64,000 nt of DNA from Paracrocinitomix sp040880585 (GCA_040880585.1 JBBDID010000018.1:1-64000), one strand, 5' to 3'. Counted from the stretch's first letter, positions 1-9,327 are shown. Program-made: numbers and translations. Notes: generated by a model from the sequence alone, not told the origin.

Positions 1-297
1 GTCTCGCTCGTGCCATACACCCCTCTACACCTTACTCCCCATCAAATCAATTTCCAAAATTGTTTGGTCCCCGGCATAGTTTCTCGCACTACTGTATTTC
101 CAATCTATAGGATTTGTTACTAAACCTTCTTCAACCGGGTTCATATGAACATAATTCACTTTTTGCTCAATGACTTTATTACTGTATAGTTCCATTGGCT
201 GATTGTGATGTTGCCACAACTGATACTTACGGCTCATAGTATAAATTTATCTATATTTTTGAAATCGGTTTTTTTAGGTACTTAGCACGAGCGAGAC
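1..297. repeat. 13-bp perfect inverted repeat around a transposase remnant
   Basis: Bases 1-13 (gtctcgctcgtgc) are the exact reverse complement of bases 285-297. The pair encloses the truncated IS200-like transposase. Since the left arm begins at the first base of the window, the repeat may extend further left. It could be the terminal structure of a RAYT/REP unit or a pair of facing REP sequences. Confidence 0.65.
25..237 (-). pseudogene. REP-associated tyrosine transposase (IS200/Y1 family), 3' fragment
   Basis: The 70 residues resemble the C-terminal end of RAYT transposases of Bacteroidota: LWQHHNQPMELYSNKVIEQK, then VNYVHMNPVEEGLV and a YSSARNYAG tail. The family normally has about 150-190 residues, with an HUH motif and a catalytic tyrosine upstream. 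Here an in-frame TAA lies four codons before the first ATG, so the N-terminal catalytic part is missing. The fragment sits among REP-like hairpins, as expected of a RAYT, but cannot be active. The assignment rests on recognised family features, not a database search. Confidence 0.75.
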
Positions 298-352
298 GCT
301 CGCGCTGGCGTGAGAATAAAATTATTATTTTAAACTTGAAGATACAATTTGA

Positions 353-405
353 AGCGGATGAATATCCGCTGAATTTGCAGTTAGCGCAGGATGGATATCC
401 TGCGC
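353..405. repeat. Two REP-like palindromic hairpins
   Basis: Two perfect hairpins lie next to the transposase remnant. At 353-370, 7-base arms agcggat/atccgct flank a gaat loop. At 384-405, 9-base arms gcgcaggat/atcctgcgc flank a ggat loop. Both share a GGAT core and a 4-base loop, the layout of REP sequences mobilised by RAYTs. They probably also explain the short spurious reading frame through here. Confidence 0.7.
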
Positions 406-519
406 AGCCTGGAATCTTAAAAAGATGATGCTTCAATTAAAGATAGAGACAAAGTCTTTTGTCTAATATCTTTAATCTTGGAGAGAAATAAAAAACTTGT
501 TTTTTAAGGAACGACTAAC

Positions 520-1986
520 TTAGTTGCGACGCCAGTAATAGGGGGTAAAGAGTAGTGCTACAGTAAAAAGCTCCAGTCTTCCAAATAGCATTAAAAAAGA
601 AAGCACCCATTTGCCGGGATTTGAAATGTCAGCAAAAGTTTCAGCAGGGCCTACAGATGATATTCCGGGTCCTACATTGCTAATAGAAGTAGCGGAAGCA
701 GATAATGCTACATCAAAGGGCTCGCCAAATGCCGTCATAGCTACTGCACCAATTGTGAAGATAAAAAGGTATAAAAAGATAAATGCCAATAAGTTGTAGA
801 TAATGTGAGGAGGAACAATCTGTTTGTTCAGATGAACGGGTATTATAGCATTGGGGTGCAAACGTTTTTTAAATTCTAAAAAACCGTTTTTCATTAAAAG
901 CACAATACGCACAATTTTAATACCCCCGGAGGTTGAACCTGCAGATGCACCTGAAAACAACAACAAGAAAAAGATAAAAATAGCTAAGGAACCCCAGCTT
1001 GTGTAATCGGCAGTGGCGTAGCCGGTGGTTGTCACGATACTCACAACCTGAAAAGCTGATTCTCGAAGCGATTGAATAAAACCATTCCCCGATTCAACAA
1101 AGACAATTGGTGTGACGATTACCACAAGACCGATTAAAGCTCCCAGATACCATTTGAATTCATCATTGTTCCAAAATCGGCCAAACCTGCCTTTAAACCC
1201 AAAGTAGAGCAGGGTAAAATTGGTTCCCGCTACAAACATGAAAAATAAAATAATCATCTCAATTAATGGAGAATTAAAGGCGGCAATGCTGTTTTGTTTG
1301 GTTGAGAAACCGCCAGAGGAACAAGTAGTTAAAGAATGGTTAATGGCGTCATAAAAATTCATGCCTGAGAAATAAAGTGCAGCGGTTTCAGCCAACGTAA
1401 GCATAAGGTAAATCGCCCATAACCTTTTAGCTGTTTCTTTAATACGGGGATGAATTTTGTCTTTTGTTGGACCGGGAGCTTCGGCTACAAATAACTCCAT
1501 TCCGCCAATTCCCAAAAGCGGCAGAATGGCAATGGTAAGAACAATAATTCCCATTCCGCCAATCCACTGTGTCATAGAGCGCCAAAATAAAATGCCTTTG
1601 GGCAAGGATTCAATATCATCTAATACAGTTGCTCCGGTGGTTGTAAGCCCTGACATAGACTCAAAAAAAGCAAAAGAAATGTCTGGAATAGCTCCTGAAA
1701 TCAAGTAGGGGAGTGTTCCAAAAATAGCCATGGACAACCAACTAAGGGTTACAATCAAATAACCGTCTCTTTTTTTAATCTCGTCATTCTTACTTTTATT
1801 GGTAGCAAATCTCAATCCTAGACCCACAAATAAAGTGATGAGTGAAGAAAAAAGAATGGGGTAGAAATCATTTTCTTTGTAATAGATAGAAAAAGGGAGC
1901 GCCAGCAGCATTAATGCTCCCATCATAATGACCGCATTGGCCACCACATGAGCGATTACTTTACCATGAATGAGATTGCGGCTCAT
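520..1986 (-). CDS. trkH: Trk potassium uptake, membrane subunit TrkH
   Basis: This 488-residue polytopic inner-membrane protein is the K+-translocating subunit of the Trk system. Four pore-loop segments of the TrkH/KtrB fold are visible: TTTGATV near residue 115, TTCSSGGFST near 220, TTTGYATADY near 325 and SISNVGPGI near 445. The length matches TrkH. It directly follows trkA on the same strand with no spacer, so the channel and its regulatory subunit are very probably cotranscribed. Expected to import K+ driven by the ion gradient, gated by nucleotide binding to TrkA. Confidence 0.95.
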   Translation of the reverse strand: MSRNLIHGKVIAHVVANAVIMMGALMLLALPFSIYYKENDFYPILFSSLITLFVGLGLRFATNKSKNDEIKKRDGYLIVTLSWLSMAIFGTLPYLISGAIPDISFAFFESMSGLTTTGATVLDDIESLPKGILFWRSMTQWIGGMGIIVLTIAILPLLGIGGMELFVAEAPGPTKDKIHPRIKETAKRLWAIYLMLTLAETAALYFSGMNFYDAINHSLTTCSSGGFSTKQNSIAAFNSPLIEMIILFFMFVAGTNFTLLYFGFKGRFGRFWNNDEFKWYLGALIGLVVIVTPIVFVESGNGFIQSLRESAFQVVSIVTTTGYATADYTSWGSLAIFIFFLLLFSGASAGSTSGGIKIVRIVLLMKNGFLEFKKRLHPNAIIPVHLNKQIVPPHIIYNLLAFIFLYLFIFTIGAVAMTAFGEPFDVALSASATSISNVGPGISSVGPAETFADISNPGKWVLSFLMLFGRLELFTVALLFTPYYWRRN

Positions 1987-3327
1987 TTATTGAAAGAATT
2001 TTTCAATTTGGTGAATAGATTCAGTAAGTGAAAAAACGACTGCCCGATCACCGGCTTCAAGCTGAAATCCTCCAAAGGGAATGAAACCCACATTATTCCG
2101 CACCACGCCCGAAATATTTGTTGTTTTAGGAAAATTCAAATCGCAAATTCGTTTTTTGGTCACTTTAGAGTTGGGCTTCACTATAAATTCAATAATCTCA
2201 GCATCTACACCGTGTAGCTTGGCAATGGCCATCACATTTCCTTTGCGGATAAATTTAAATATGTTACTGGCAGCTATGATCTTTTTGTTGATCAGGGTGT
2301 CAATACCTATCTTTTGAGATAAATGGATATAATCTATGTTTTCTACTCTGGCAATCGTCTTGCGTACATTATGATTTTTTGCAACCAAAGAAGACATGAT
2401 GTTAGTTTCTGTTTCTCCCGTTACCGCAATAAAGGCATCCATCCCTTCTAAGCCTTCTTCCTCAATAGCATTGACATCACGACCATCCGCATTCAGAACA
2501 AGGGTATGATTTAATTGCCCGGCAATTTTTTCACACAACTCCCGGTCTTGTTCAATAAGGGTTACATTATAATTGTTTTCAAGCATTTGGGCGGTGAGCA
2601 CCCCTATACTACTACCTCCAAGAATCATGATGTTTTTAATATCAAATCGCTGCTTGCCACAAATAGAAATAACCTTATTCATAGCTTCAGGGCTGGCAAT
2701 GAAATATACAATATCACCATCCCTAATCACTGTTTCTGAGTTGACAATTATCGTTTGATCATTCCGGTGAAGCGCTATGGGCTTAAAAGAAAGGTCAGGG
2801 TTTAAGTAAGAACTTTCAGAAATCGATTTATTCACCAATGGAGCGGATTTGTCAATAGAAATTCCAAACACGGTTAGTTTTCCATTTTCAAATTCATGGT
2901 CATCTGTAAAAACAGAATTTTGTACTAATCGAATGATCTCCTGTGCGGCTAATTGTACAGGAGAAATAAGTGTGTCAACTCCTAAAGATTGAAACAACTG
3001 AGTATTATCTTCGTCAATCAATTCCAGATTGTTAATCCTTGCAATTGTGTGTTTTGCACCAAATTTCTTAGCTAATATTGATACCAAAAGGTTAGTTTCT
3101 TCAGAAGCGGTTACCGCAATTAGTAAATCACAGCTTTCTATTTTAGCTTCCTTTAAAATAGAGATAGATTTTGCGTCTCCATGAATGGCGTATACATCAA
3201 TGTGAGACTGAACATAAGAAAGTCGCCCCTTATTTTGATCGATCAGGTAGATATCTTGCTCTTCACTGGCCATCATTTTAGCGATATGATAGCCCACTGC
3301 CCCTGCTCCGGTAATGATAATTTTCAT
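1987..3327 (-). CDS. trkA: Trk potassium uptake, regulatory subunit TrkA
   Basis: A 446-residue cytoplasmic protein with the duplicated RCK (TrkA-N plus TrkA-C) layout. The first Rossmann glycine motif, GAGAVGYHIAKMM, lies at residues 7-19; the second, LGGSSIGVLTAQML, lies near 235. TrkA binds NAD(H)/nucleotides and gates TrkH. The gene comes first in a trkA-trkH pair, and its stop abuts the trkH start. A TATCTTTG element lies about 22 bases upstream of the start codon, matching the Bacteroidota -7 box. Confidence 0.95.
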   Translation of the reverse strand: MKIIITGAGAVGYHIAKMMASEEQDIYLIDQNKGRLSYVQSHIDVYAIHGDAKSISILKEAKIESCDLLIAVTASEETNLLVSILAKKFGAKHTIARINNLELIDEDNTQLFQSLGVDTLISPVQLAAQEIIRLVQNSVFTDDHEFENGKLTVFGISIDKSAPLVNKSISESSYLNPDLSFKPIALHRNDQTIIVNSETVIRDGDIVYFIASPEAMNKVISICGKQRFDIKNIMILGGSSIGVLTAQMLENNYNVTLIEQDRELCEKIAGQLNHTLVLNADGRDVNAIEEEGLEGMDAFIAVTGETETNIMSSLVAKNHNVRKTIARVENIDYIHLSQKIGIDTLINKKIIAASNIFKFIRKGNVMAIAKLHGVDAEIIEFIVKPNSKVTKKRICDLNFPKTTNISGVVRNNVGFIPFGGFQLEAGDRAVVFSLTESIHQIEKFFQ

Positions 3328-3348
3328 TGATTCAGTCTAGAGTTGGAG

Positions 3349-3356
3349 CAAAGATA
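3349..3356 (-). promoter_or_regulatory. Candidate -7 box of trkAH
   Basis: TATCTTTG on the minus strand matches the Bacteroidota TAnnTTTG -7 consensus exactly and sits just upstream of trkA. No clear TTG -33 box is visible at the usual 19-21 base distance, so only the -7 half is well supported. Confidence 0.5.
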
Positions 3357-3585
3357 GAATTAATATTTTTAATCCTATGAGCAGTGTGAAAAGGAAAATA
3401 TAAATCCCTAATAGTTGTAGCACAAGGCGAGAAAGCTAAGTAAATGGATGAGCACTCTCAAGTTGGTTTTTCTTAAATAGCTTAGATTGGCTTCAAAATA
3501 TAAAGAAATTACTACTTCTGCCAATTAATCCTTTCAATATTTATACCTTAGACCGCCTGATTTTAAACTAAAAAACTAAAAATAA

Positions 3586-5049
3586 ATGACTGTCAGAAAC
3601 TTAGAACCGAAAGTAGTGTGGAATCATTTTGAAGACCTGAATGCAGTTCCCAGACCTTCAAAAAAAGAGGAGAAGGTTCGGGAATTTGTTAAAAATTTCG
3701 GAAAAAAATTAGGTTTAGAAACACTGGAGGATGCTATAGGAAATGTGATTATCAAAAAACCTGCAACAGCGGGGATGGAAGATCGCGAAACGGTCATCTT
3801 GCAGAGCCACATAGACATGGTTCATCAGAAAAATGCAGACACTGAATTTGATTTTCTGACAGAGGGAATTGTATCTTATGTAGATGGTGAATGGGTGAGG
3901 GCCAAGGGCACAACTTTAGGAGCGGATAATGGAATGGGAGTAGCAGCAGCAATGGCTGTGCTTTCTTCTGACACTTTGAAACATCCGGCTATTGAAGCGC
4001 TTTTTACCATAGATGAAGAAACCGGGATGACTGGTGCAAAAGAGTTGGATCCTTCTAAATTGAGTGGTAAAATTCTTTTGAATTTAGACACAGAAGATGA
4101 TGATGAATTTTCAGTAGGTTGCGCAGGTGGCGTAGATACCAACACACAATATGAATATGAAGAAGAGCCTGTTCCGGATAATTATTCAACCTATACGATT
4201 GTATTGAAGGGCTTAAAAGGCGGACATTCCGGAATGGATATTGATCTGGGGCGTGGTAATGCAAATCTGCTGATGAACCGACTTATTTATGAAATGAGCC
4301 AGGTTGCTGATGTGCGCATAGTAAAACTGGAGGGGGGGAGTTTAAGAAACGCCATTCCAAGAGAAAGTTTTGGTATAGTTGCCATCCGAAATGCGGAAGC
4401 CAGTGATGCACAAATTACTTTTAAAGAAGTGTTACAAGAAATTCAGTCAGAATACACAAAAGTAGAACCACAATTGATGGCTGAAATAAAAGCCACAGAT
4501 GAATCGGTTTCAAAAATGATGTCAAAATCGGATATGCAAGTAGTGCTTGGGGCGATTTATACTTCACCTAACGGCGTGTGGAAGATGAGTGATAAATTTG
4601 AAGGTGTGGTGGAAACTTCTTCTTCTTTAGCACGCGTTAGCATTGCTGATGGAGAGTGTGTGACAAAATCACTTCAAAGAAGTATGATAGAGTCAGGAAA
4701 GCGGGACATTGCCAACGCCATGCGTTTGAATTATGAACAGGTGGGGGCAGAGGTGACCCAAAGTGGAGACTATCCGGGTTGGGAACCGAATCCTGAATCG
4801 CAAATCCTTCAGTTGATGTTGAAGAAATACAAGGATCGTTTTAATGATCAACCCAGAGTTGAAGCCTGTCATGCCGGACTAGAGTGTGGGATATTGGGAA
4901 AACACTTACCCGATTGTGATATGATCTCTTTTGGTCCCACTATTCGAAATCCACATTCTCCGGATGAAAAAGTGAACATTAAGTCCGTTCAAAAATTTTG
5001 GGCATTTTTTACAGATGTGCTGGAAGATATCCCTAAAAAGAATTCGTAA
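3586..5049 (+). CDS. pepD: Aminoacyl-histidine dipeptidase (PepD, M20 family)
   Basis: The 487 residues fit the Xaa-His dipeptidase (PepD/carnosinase) family of M20 zinc peptidases, which hydrolyse cytoplasmic dipeptides. Metal-site segments are visible: QSHIDMVHQ near 73-81, GTTLGADNGMGVAAAM with the bridging Asp near 109-124, the acidic pair in TIDEETGMTG near 145, LDTEDDDEFSVGCAGG near 165-180 and HAGLECGIL near 428. The dimerisation/lid segment GLKGGHSGMDIDLGRGN is also present. It has no signal peptide. It is a single gene followed by a hairpin, and is the last core gene before the accessory island. Confidence 0.93.
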   Translation: MTVRNLEPKVVWNHFEDLNAVPRPSKKEEKVREFVKNFGKKLGLETLEDAIGNVIIKKPATAGMEDRETVILQSHIDMVHQKNADTEFDFLTEGIVSYVDGEWVRAKGTTLGADNGMGVAAAMAVLSSDTLKHPAIEALFTIDEETGMTGAKELDPSKLSGKILLNLDTEDDDEFSVGCAGGVDTNTQYEYEEEPVPDNYSTYTIVLKGLKGGHSGMDIDLGRGNANLLMNRLIYEMSQVADVRIVKLEGGSLRNAIPRESFGIVAIRNAEASDAQITFKEVLQEIQSEYTKVEPQLMAEIKATDESVSKMMSKSDMQVVLGAIYTSPNGVWKMSDKFEGVVETSSSLARVSIADGECVTKSLQRSMIESGKRDIANAMRLNYEQVGAEVTQSGDYPGWEPNPESQILQLMLKKYKDRFNDQPRVEACHAGLECGILGKHLPDCDMISFGPTIRNPHSPDEKVNIKSVQKFWAFFTDVLEDIPKKNS

Positions 5050-5059
5050 TTTATTATTG

Positions 5060-5094
5060 ATAAGGGGTTTGTACAAACCATATAAACCCCTTAT
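5060..5094 (+). terminator. Hairpin downstream of pepD
   Basis: Perfect 11-base arms ataaggggttt (5060-5070) and aaaccccttat (5084-5094) enclose a 13-base loop ten bases after the pepD stop. No T-run follows, so termination may be weak, or the hairpin may act as a 3' stabiliser. Confidence 0.55.
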
Positions 5095-5130
5095 AGCAAT
5101 TAAGAATCAATAGATTTTGCTGCTGCCTGA

Positions 5131-5256
5131 GCATTAGTTACTTGGTTTTACATTCCCAAAGCCTTGGAATCCAACTTAAAAACCATGGAGATATACACCC
5201 ATGTAACAAATGAACATGTAAAAAACATCATACGTCCTTTTGATTCTGTAAATTAG
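5131..5256 (+). pseudogene. Tyrosine recombinase (XerD/phage-integrase type), C-terminal remnant
   Basis: A 41-codon open frame, bounded upstream by an in-frame TGA, reads LESNLKTMEIYTHVTNEHV and then KNIIRPFDSVN before TAG. This matches the end of tyrosine recombinases (…LKTTEIYTHV…I.SPLD), including the catalytic Tyr of the IYTHV motif. The upstream catalytic Arg and His boxes are absent, so it is a relic. It lies between pepD and the restriction-modification gene and suggests that the following island arrived through site-specific recombination. Confidence 0.65.
5155..5178 (+). repeat. Left copy of a degenerate 24-bp direct repeat bounding the island
   Basis: Bases 5155-5178 match 17609-17632 at 20 of 24 positions. 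The four differences are all transitions and fall at every fourth base. The left copy lies inside the recombinase remnant; the right copy ends on the recQ stop codon. It could be an attachment-site pair, or two relics of the same recombinase codons (PKALESNL versus PKVLEPSL). Confidence 0.4.
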
Positions 5257-5315
5257 TAACATAAACTATAAAAGATACGCTATAGTGTATATTCGGATGT
5301 TGTAAGCAAGCTGAA

Positions 5316-5403
5316 AAGCCAGCCGCACAAACAGCACATTTGGTTTTTTGCCGACACGAAAGCCAACGCTGAAAAAACCAAAAGAGCTGTTTTTTGCCAA
5401 CGC
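5316..5403. repeat. Covarying stem-loop element, copy A
   Basis: An 18-base arm (5331-5348, beginning acagcacatttgg) pairs with 5373-5390 (ending ccaaaagagctgt), apart from two fixed internal mismatches. The unit starts agccagccgcacaa and ends with a GCCAACGC motif (5396-5403); another GCCAACGC lies in the loop (5362-5369). Copies B and C lie at 9501-9587 and 9065-9150. The stem base ACAGC/GCTGT here becomes ATGGC/GCCAT in copy B, so pairing is conserved while sequence changes. It precedes the restriction-modification gene. Confidence 0.75.
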
Positions 5404-5461
5404 TCGAATGATATTCAGAATAAATAATTAAATTTAAAAACTGATAGAGAGCATAAATTAT

Positions 5462-8400
5462 ATGGAAATAAAAATCTTGAAACCACGAAAAGCAATAAAC
5501 AAAGCCTTTTTAAAAATAAAACCGAACAGAACGGAAATTGAAAGTTTCAAGACTAATTTGATTCAACTACTCGACCGAACAAATGATACTGAATCAGAAG
5601 AATTCCATAAGAATTTAGTATCGGACTTTTTAAAGAAAACTTACTACGAGCCAAATCATTTTATAAATACAAAAGGTAGAAACGACCTCGTAATCCATAA
5701 CGGAAATAAAGCAAAAAGTTCTGTTGGAGTAGTCATTGAGGCAAAAAAGCCAACCAACAAAGCAGAAATGCTGACAAAGGAAAAAATCAATGTCAAAGCA
5801 TTTCAAGAATTAGTGCTTTATTATTTAAGAGAACGAATTACTCACAAAAACCTCGAAATAAAATATTTAGTTGCTACCAACATAAACGAATGGTTCATTT
5901 TTGATTCTAACGTATTTGAAAAACAGTTTGCTCAAAACAAAGGATTGGTTAAACAATTCAACGATTTTGAAAATGAAAGATTAGCAGGAAAAACAACTGA
6001 TTTTTTCTACAAAGAAATTGCAGAGCCTTTCATTAAGGAATTAAAACAGGAAATAGAGTTTACGTTTTTTGACATTAGAGAATACGAAAAACCACTTCGT
6101 AATGACAATCCAAAAGACGACAATAAGCTTATTTCGCTTTTCAAGTTGCTTTCACCAGAGCATTTATTAAAACTACCTTTTGCAAATGACAGCAATAGTC
6201 TTGACAAACGATTTTATGGAGAATTACTGCACATTATTGGACTTTCCGAAACCAAAGATGGTGGTAAAAAATTAATAGAACGAAATAAAAAAGGAGAAAG
6301 AAACACAGGTTCATTTCTTGAAAATGCCATAATACAACTAGACAGTTTAGACAAAATAAATAGACTTGACAATCCTAGTCATTTTGGAACAACTCAAGAA
6401 GAACGTTTATTTAATGTTGGTCTTGAATTAAGCATCACTTGGATTAATAGAATTCTGTTTCTTAAACTATTAGAAGCTCAATTAAAAACCTATCATAAAG
6501 GAGATAAATCATATGAATTTTTAAGTATTGATAAAATTCAAAATTATGATGATTTAAACAGTCTTTTCTTTCAAGTTCTAGCAAAACAACAATCTGAAAG
6601 AAACGAAGATGTAATAGAACTTTTTGCAAAAGTCCCTTATTTAAATAGTTCACTTTTTGAGCCAACAGGAATTGAACACGGAACTTTATTTATTAGCAAT
6701 TTACGAGATGATAAAACAATTCCAATTTATTCCTCTACAATTTTAAAAAGCGAAAGCGGAAAAAAACGAACAGGAAATTTAAGTGCTCTTGAATACCTAT
6801 TTGAATTCTTAAATGCTTATGACTTTAGTAGCGAAGGAAAAGAAGAAATTCAAGAAGACAATAAAACCTTAATTAATGCTTCTGTTCTCGGTTTAATTTT
6901 CGAGAAAATAAATGGTTACAAAGATGGTTCGTTCTTCACGCCAGGTTTTATCACAATGTATATGTGTCGTGAAACTATCAGAAAAGCAGTTGTTCAAAAA
7001 TTCAACGAAACGAAAGATTGGAATTGCAAAGACATAGATTCGCTTTACGATAAAATTGAAGACCGAAAAGAAGCGAATAGCATTATAAACAGTTTAAAAA
7101 TTTGCGACCCAGCAGTTGGTTCGGGGCACTTTTTAGTTTCTGCACTTAATGAAATGATTGCGATTAAAAATGACCTTAAAGTTTTACAAGATAGAGACGA
7201 GAAAAGGCTAAAAGAATACCAATTTGAAGTTGTTAATGACGAATTAATTGTAACTGATGAAGATGGAGAACTTTTTGAGTACAATCCAACCAATAAAGAA
7301 AGCCAACGAATACAAGAAGCTCTATTCCACGAAAAGCAAACCATTATTGAAAACTGTTTATTTGGAGTTGACATTAATCCAAATTCAGTAAAAATTTGCC
7401 GATTAAGACTTTGGATTGAACTACTTAAAAATGCGTATTACAAAAATGAAAGTGAATTAGAAACACTTCCAAACATTGACATTAATATAAAATGTGGAAA
7501 CTCGCTTATTAGTCGCTTTGAACTAGATGCTGACCTTAAAAAAGCACTAAAAAGTAGTAAATGGACTATTGATAGTTATAAAATTGCAGTTGCTACGTAT
7601 CGTAATGCTCAAAACAAAGAGCAAAAACGAGCAATGGAGAAACTGATTAATGATATAAAAAATGACTTTAGAAGTGAAATATCACTAAACGACCCAAAAG
7701 TTAAGAAGCTAAAGAAACTGCAAGGAGAAATTTTTGGTATGACGAATCAAACACAAATGTTTGAGTTGACCAAAAGAGAGAAAACAGCTTGGAATAAAAA
7801 ACTAAAACAACTTTCAGAGGATGCAAAAAAATTAGAAAATTTAATAGAAGAAATTAAAAGCAATAAAATTTTTGAAGAAGCTTTTGAATGGCGTTTTGAG
7901 TTTCCAGAAGTTTTGGATGATAATGGGGCTTTTGTTGGTTTTGATGCAATAATTGGTAATCCACCTTATGTCTATCGGAATGCAGAAATAGCCAACCAAA
8001 AAGACTATTACAGAGCCAACTATTTCAACACTTCGGGAAATTTTGATTTATACAAGTTCTTTATTGAATTAGGAATTAGACTCAATAAGGAAAATGGCTT
8101 CAGTTCTTTAATTACAAATTCTTCATTTCTATTACAAACCTCATTTGAAAGGACTAGACAATTTCTAATTAATAATTCTGCTATCGAAACTTTAATTCCT
8201 TTAGGTGGGAACGTCTTTGACGAGGCAACAGTTGATTCAGCAATCTATACCACAAAAAAGAGTAAACAAGAAGTTCAAACAAAAATTATTGTACCAAATC
8301 AACCAATTGAAATAAACGCAACTGAACCTTATTTTATTAATTCAGAAAGATTTAAAACTAACGAATTTTTAGTTTTTGATTATTTATTAAACAATAAAGA

Positions 8401-9076
8401 ATATGAAACTGTAAATCGTTTAATCACCGAATTCCCTAAAATTGAATCAGGTTTTGAGTTTGGTGTAGGTATTAACACAGGTTATATTAAGTCAGAATTG
8501 ACTTCGGATACAAGAATTGATGGAAGATATCACCCAATGGTTCCAGGCACAGGTGTTTCAAAATATGGGAATGTCAAAACTGACGGTTACATAATGTATG
8601 ATAAAGAGTTTGTTAAAAGTAAAGGAAAACTAGGCAGAACATTGCCAGATGAAAAATTTTTTACCGAACCTAAAATTCTTGTTGTAAGAACTAGAAATAT
8701 TTCAATCAAAGAAAGAATCATTGCGACAATAGATTATGACAAAAAATATAATCTTAATAGAATATCAAATATAATAGCTCACCCAGAAAGTAGTTTAGAA
8801 GGACTATTGGGTATTCTAAATTCTAAACTTTTCAATTGGCTCTATTCAAAAAGATATTTTGATTATGAAATCAAGCCAATTTATTTAAGAAACTCGCCAT
8901 TAGCTGATACTAATAATTTCGAATTAAATATAAAAGTTAAAGAATTACTTTCTCTGAAAGATGAATCAGATAAGCTTACTAAAACTAAACTCATTAATGA
9001 TATAGACAAAATCGTTTTTGAATTATATGGAATAACAGAGAATGAAATAAAAATAATAGAAAATGCCAACGCTTAA
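5462..9076 (+). CDS. Type IIG (Eco57I-like) restriction-modification enzyme
   Basis: A 1204-residue single-chain enzyme predicted both to methylate adenine N6 and to cleave DNA. N-terminal PD-(D/E)xK-like residues are visible: RNDLVIHNG near 74 and VVIEAKKP near 92. The SAM-binding motif DPAVGSGHFL lies near 548, the catalytic NPPY near 832, and the remaining C-terminal third would be target recognition (TaqI-C/Eco57I type). No separate specificity subunit is adjacent. The last codons and stop overlap a GCCAACGC motif of the stem-loop repeat, so the gene sits in a repeat-bounded unit. A methylase-only BREX PglX-like role is less likely given the ExK motif and no brx genes. Confidence 0.85.
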   Translation: MEIKILKPRKAINKAFLKIKPNRTEIESFKTNLIQLLDRTNDTESEEFHKNLVSDFLKKTYYEPNHFINTKGRNDLVIHNGNKAKSSVGVVIEAKKPTNKAEMLTKEKINVKAFQELVLYYLRERITHKNLEIKYLVATNINEWFIFDSNVFEKQFAQNKGLVKQFNDFENERLAGKTTDFFYKEIAEPFIKELKQEIEFTFFDIREYEKPLRNDNPKDDNKLISLFKLLSPEHLLKLPFANDSNSLDKRFYGELLHIIGLSETKDGGKKLIERNKKGERNTGSFLENAIIQLDSLDKINRLDNPSHFGTTQEERLFNVGLELSITWINRILFLKLLEAQLKTYHKGDKSYEFLSIDKIQNYDDLNSLFFQVLAKQQSERNEDVIELFAKVPYLNSSLFEPTGIEHGTLFISNLRDDKTIPIYSSTILKSESGKKRTGNLSALEYLFEFLNAYDFSSEGKEEIQEDNKTLINASVLGLIFEKINGYKDGSFFTPGFITMYMCRETIRKAVVQKFNETKDWNCKDIDSLYDKIEDRKEANSIINSLKICDPAVGSGHFLVSALNEMIAIKNDLKVLQDRDEKRLKEYQFEVVNDELIVTDEDGELFEYNPTNKESQRIQEALFHEKQTIIENCLFGVDINPNSVKICRLRLWIELLKNAYYKNESELETLPNIDINIKCGNSLISRFELDADLKKALKSSKWTIDSYKIAVATYRNAQNKEQKRAMEKLINDIKNDFRSEISLNDPKVKKLKKLQGEIFGMTNQTQMFELTKREKTAWNKKLKQLSEDAKKLENLIEEIKSNKIFEEAFEWRFEFPEVLDDNGAFVGFDAIIGNPPYVYRNAEIANQKDYYRANYFNTSGNFDLYKFFIELGIRLNKENGFSSLITNSSFLLQTSFERTRQFLINNSAIETLIPLGGNVFDEATVDSAIYTTKKSKQEVQTKIIVPNQPIEINATEPYFINSERFKTNEFLVFDYLLNNKEYETVNRLITEFPKIESGFEFGVGINTGYIKSELTSDTRIDGRYHPMVPGTGVSKYGNVKTDGYIMYDKEFVKSKGKLGRTLPDEKFFTEPKILVVRTRNISIKERIIATIDYDKKYNLNRISNIIAHPESSLEGLLGILNSKLFNWLYSKRYFDYEIKPIYLRNSPLADTNNFELNIKVKELLSLKDESDKLTKTKLINDIDKIVFELYGITENEIKIIENANA

Positions 9077-9150
9077 AGCCATACACATTTGCAATTCGCA
9101 CCAGCCAAAGCGCAAGCCAAAAATTACAAAAGAGTATGTCTTGCCAACGC
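9065..9150. repeat. Covarying stem-loop element, copy C
   Basis: The arm 9081-9096 (atacacatttgcaatt) pairs with 9122-9137 (aattacaaaagagtat) at 13 of 16 positions. The internal acattt/aaaaga core matches copies A and B, but the outer stem sequence is different. GCCAACGC motifs flank it at 9065-9072 and 9143-9150. The first supplies the final Ala-Asn-Ala codons and overlaps the stop of the type IIG enzyme, so the element is fused to the gene's 3' end. Confidence 0.65.
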
Positions 9151-9217
9151 ACACTTCCGAACGAGCATTAAAACTTCGGAAAACCAAGCAGGACGTGGAA
9201 AGCCAGCTTACAACAAT

Positions 9218-9327
9218 GTGTATAAGCAATAGCGGGTTTAGTGCTAAATTGAAAGTAAATGAATATTAATAAAGGCAAGTGTTTAACCGAAAAGTTAGTG
9301 GTTATTAATCCGCTACTGCTCATACAC
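9218..9327. repeat. 18-bp inverted repeat with 74-base loop
   Basis: Arms gtgtataagcaatagcgg (9218-9235) and ccgctactgctcatacac (9310-9327) are complementary at 16 of 18 positions. It lies in the 552-base non-coding stretch between the type IIG gene and the efflux operon. That stretch otherwise holds stem-loop copies C and B and no credible gene. It may be a second structural part of the same cassette-boundary repeat. Confidence 0.6.

Noticed and set aside
251..436. 61-codon open frame on the minus strand
   Set aside because: It runs through the two REP-like hairpins; the peptide is a translation of the palindromes.
5462..9076. BREX PglX methylase
   Set aside because: No brxA/B/C, pglZ or brxL genes nearby, and an N-terminal ExK nuclease-like motif favours type IIG.
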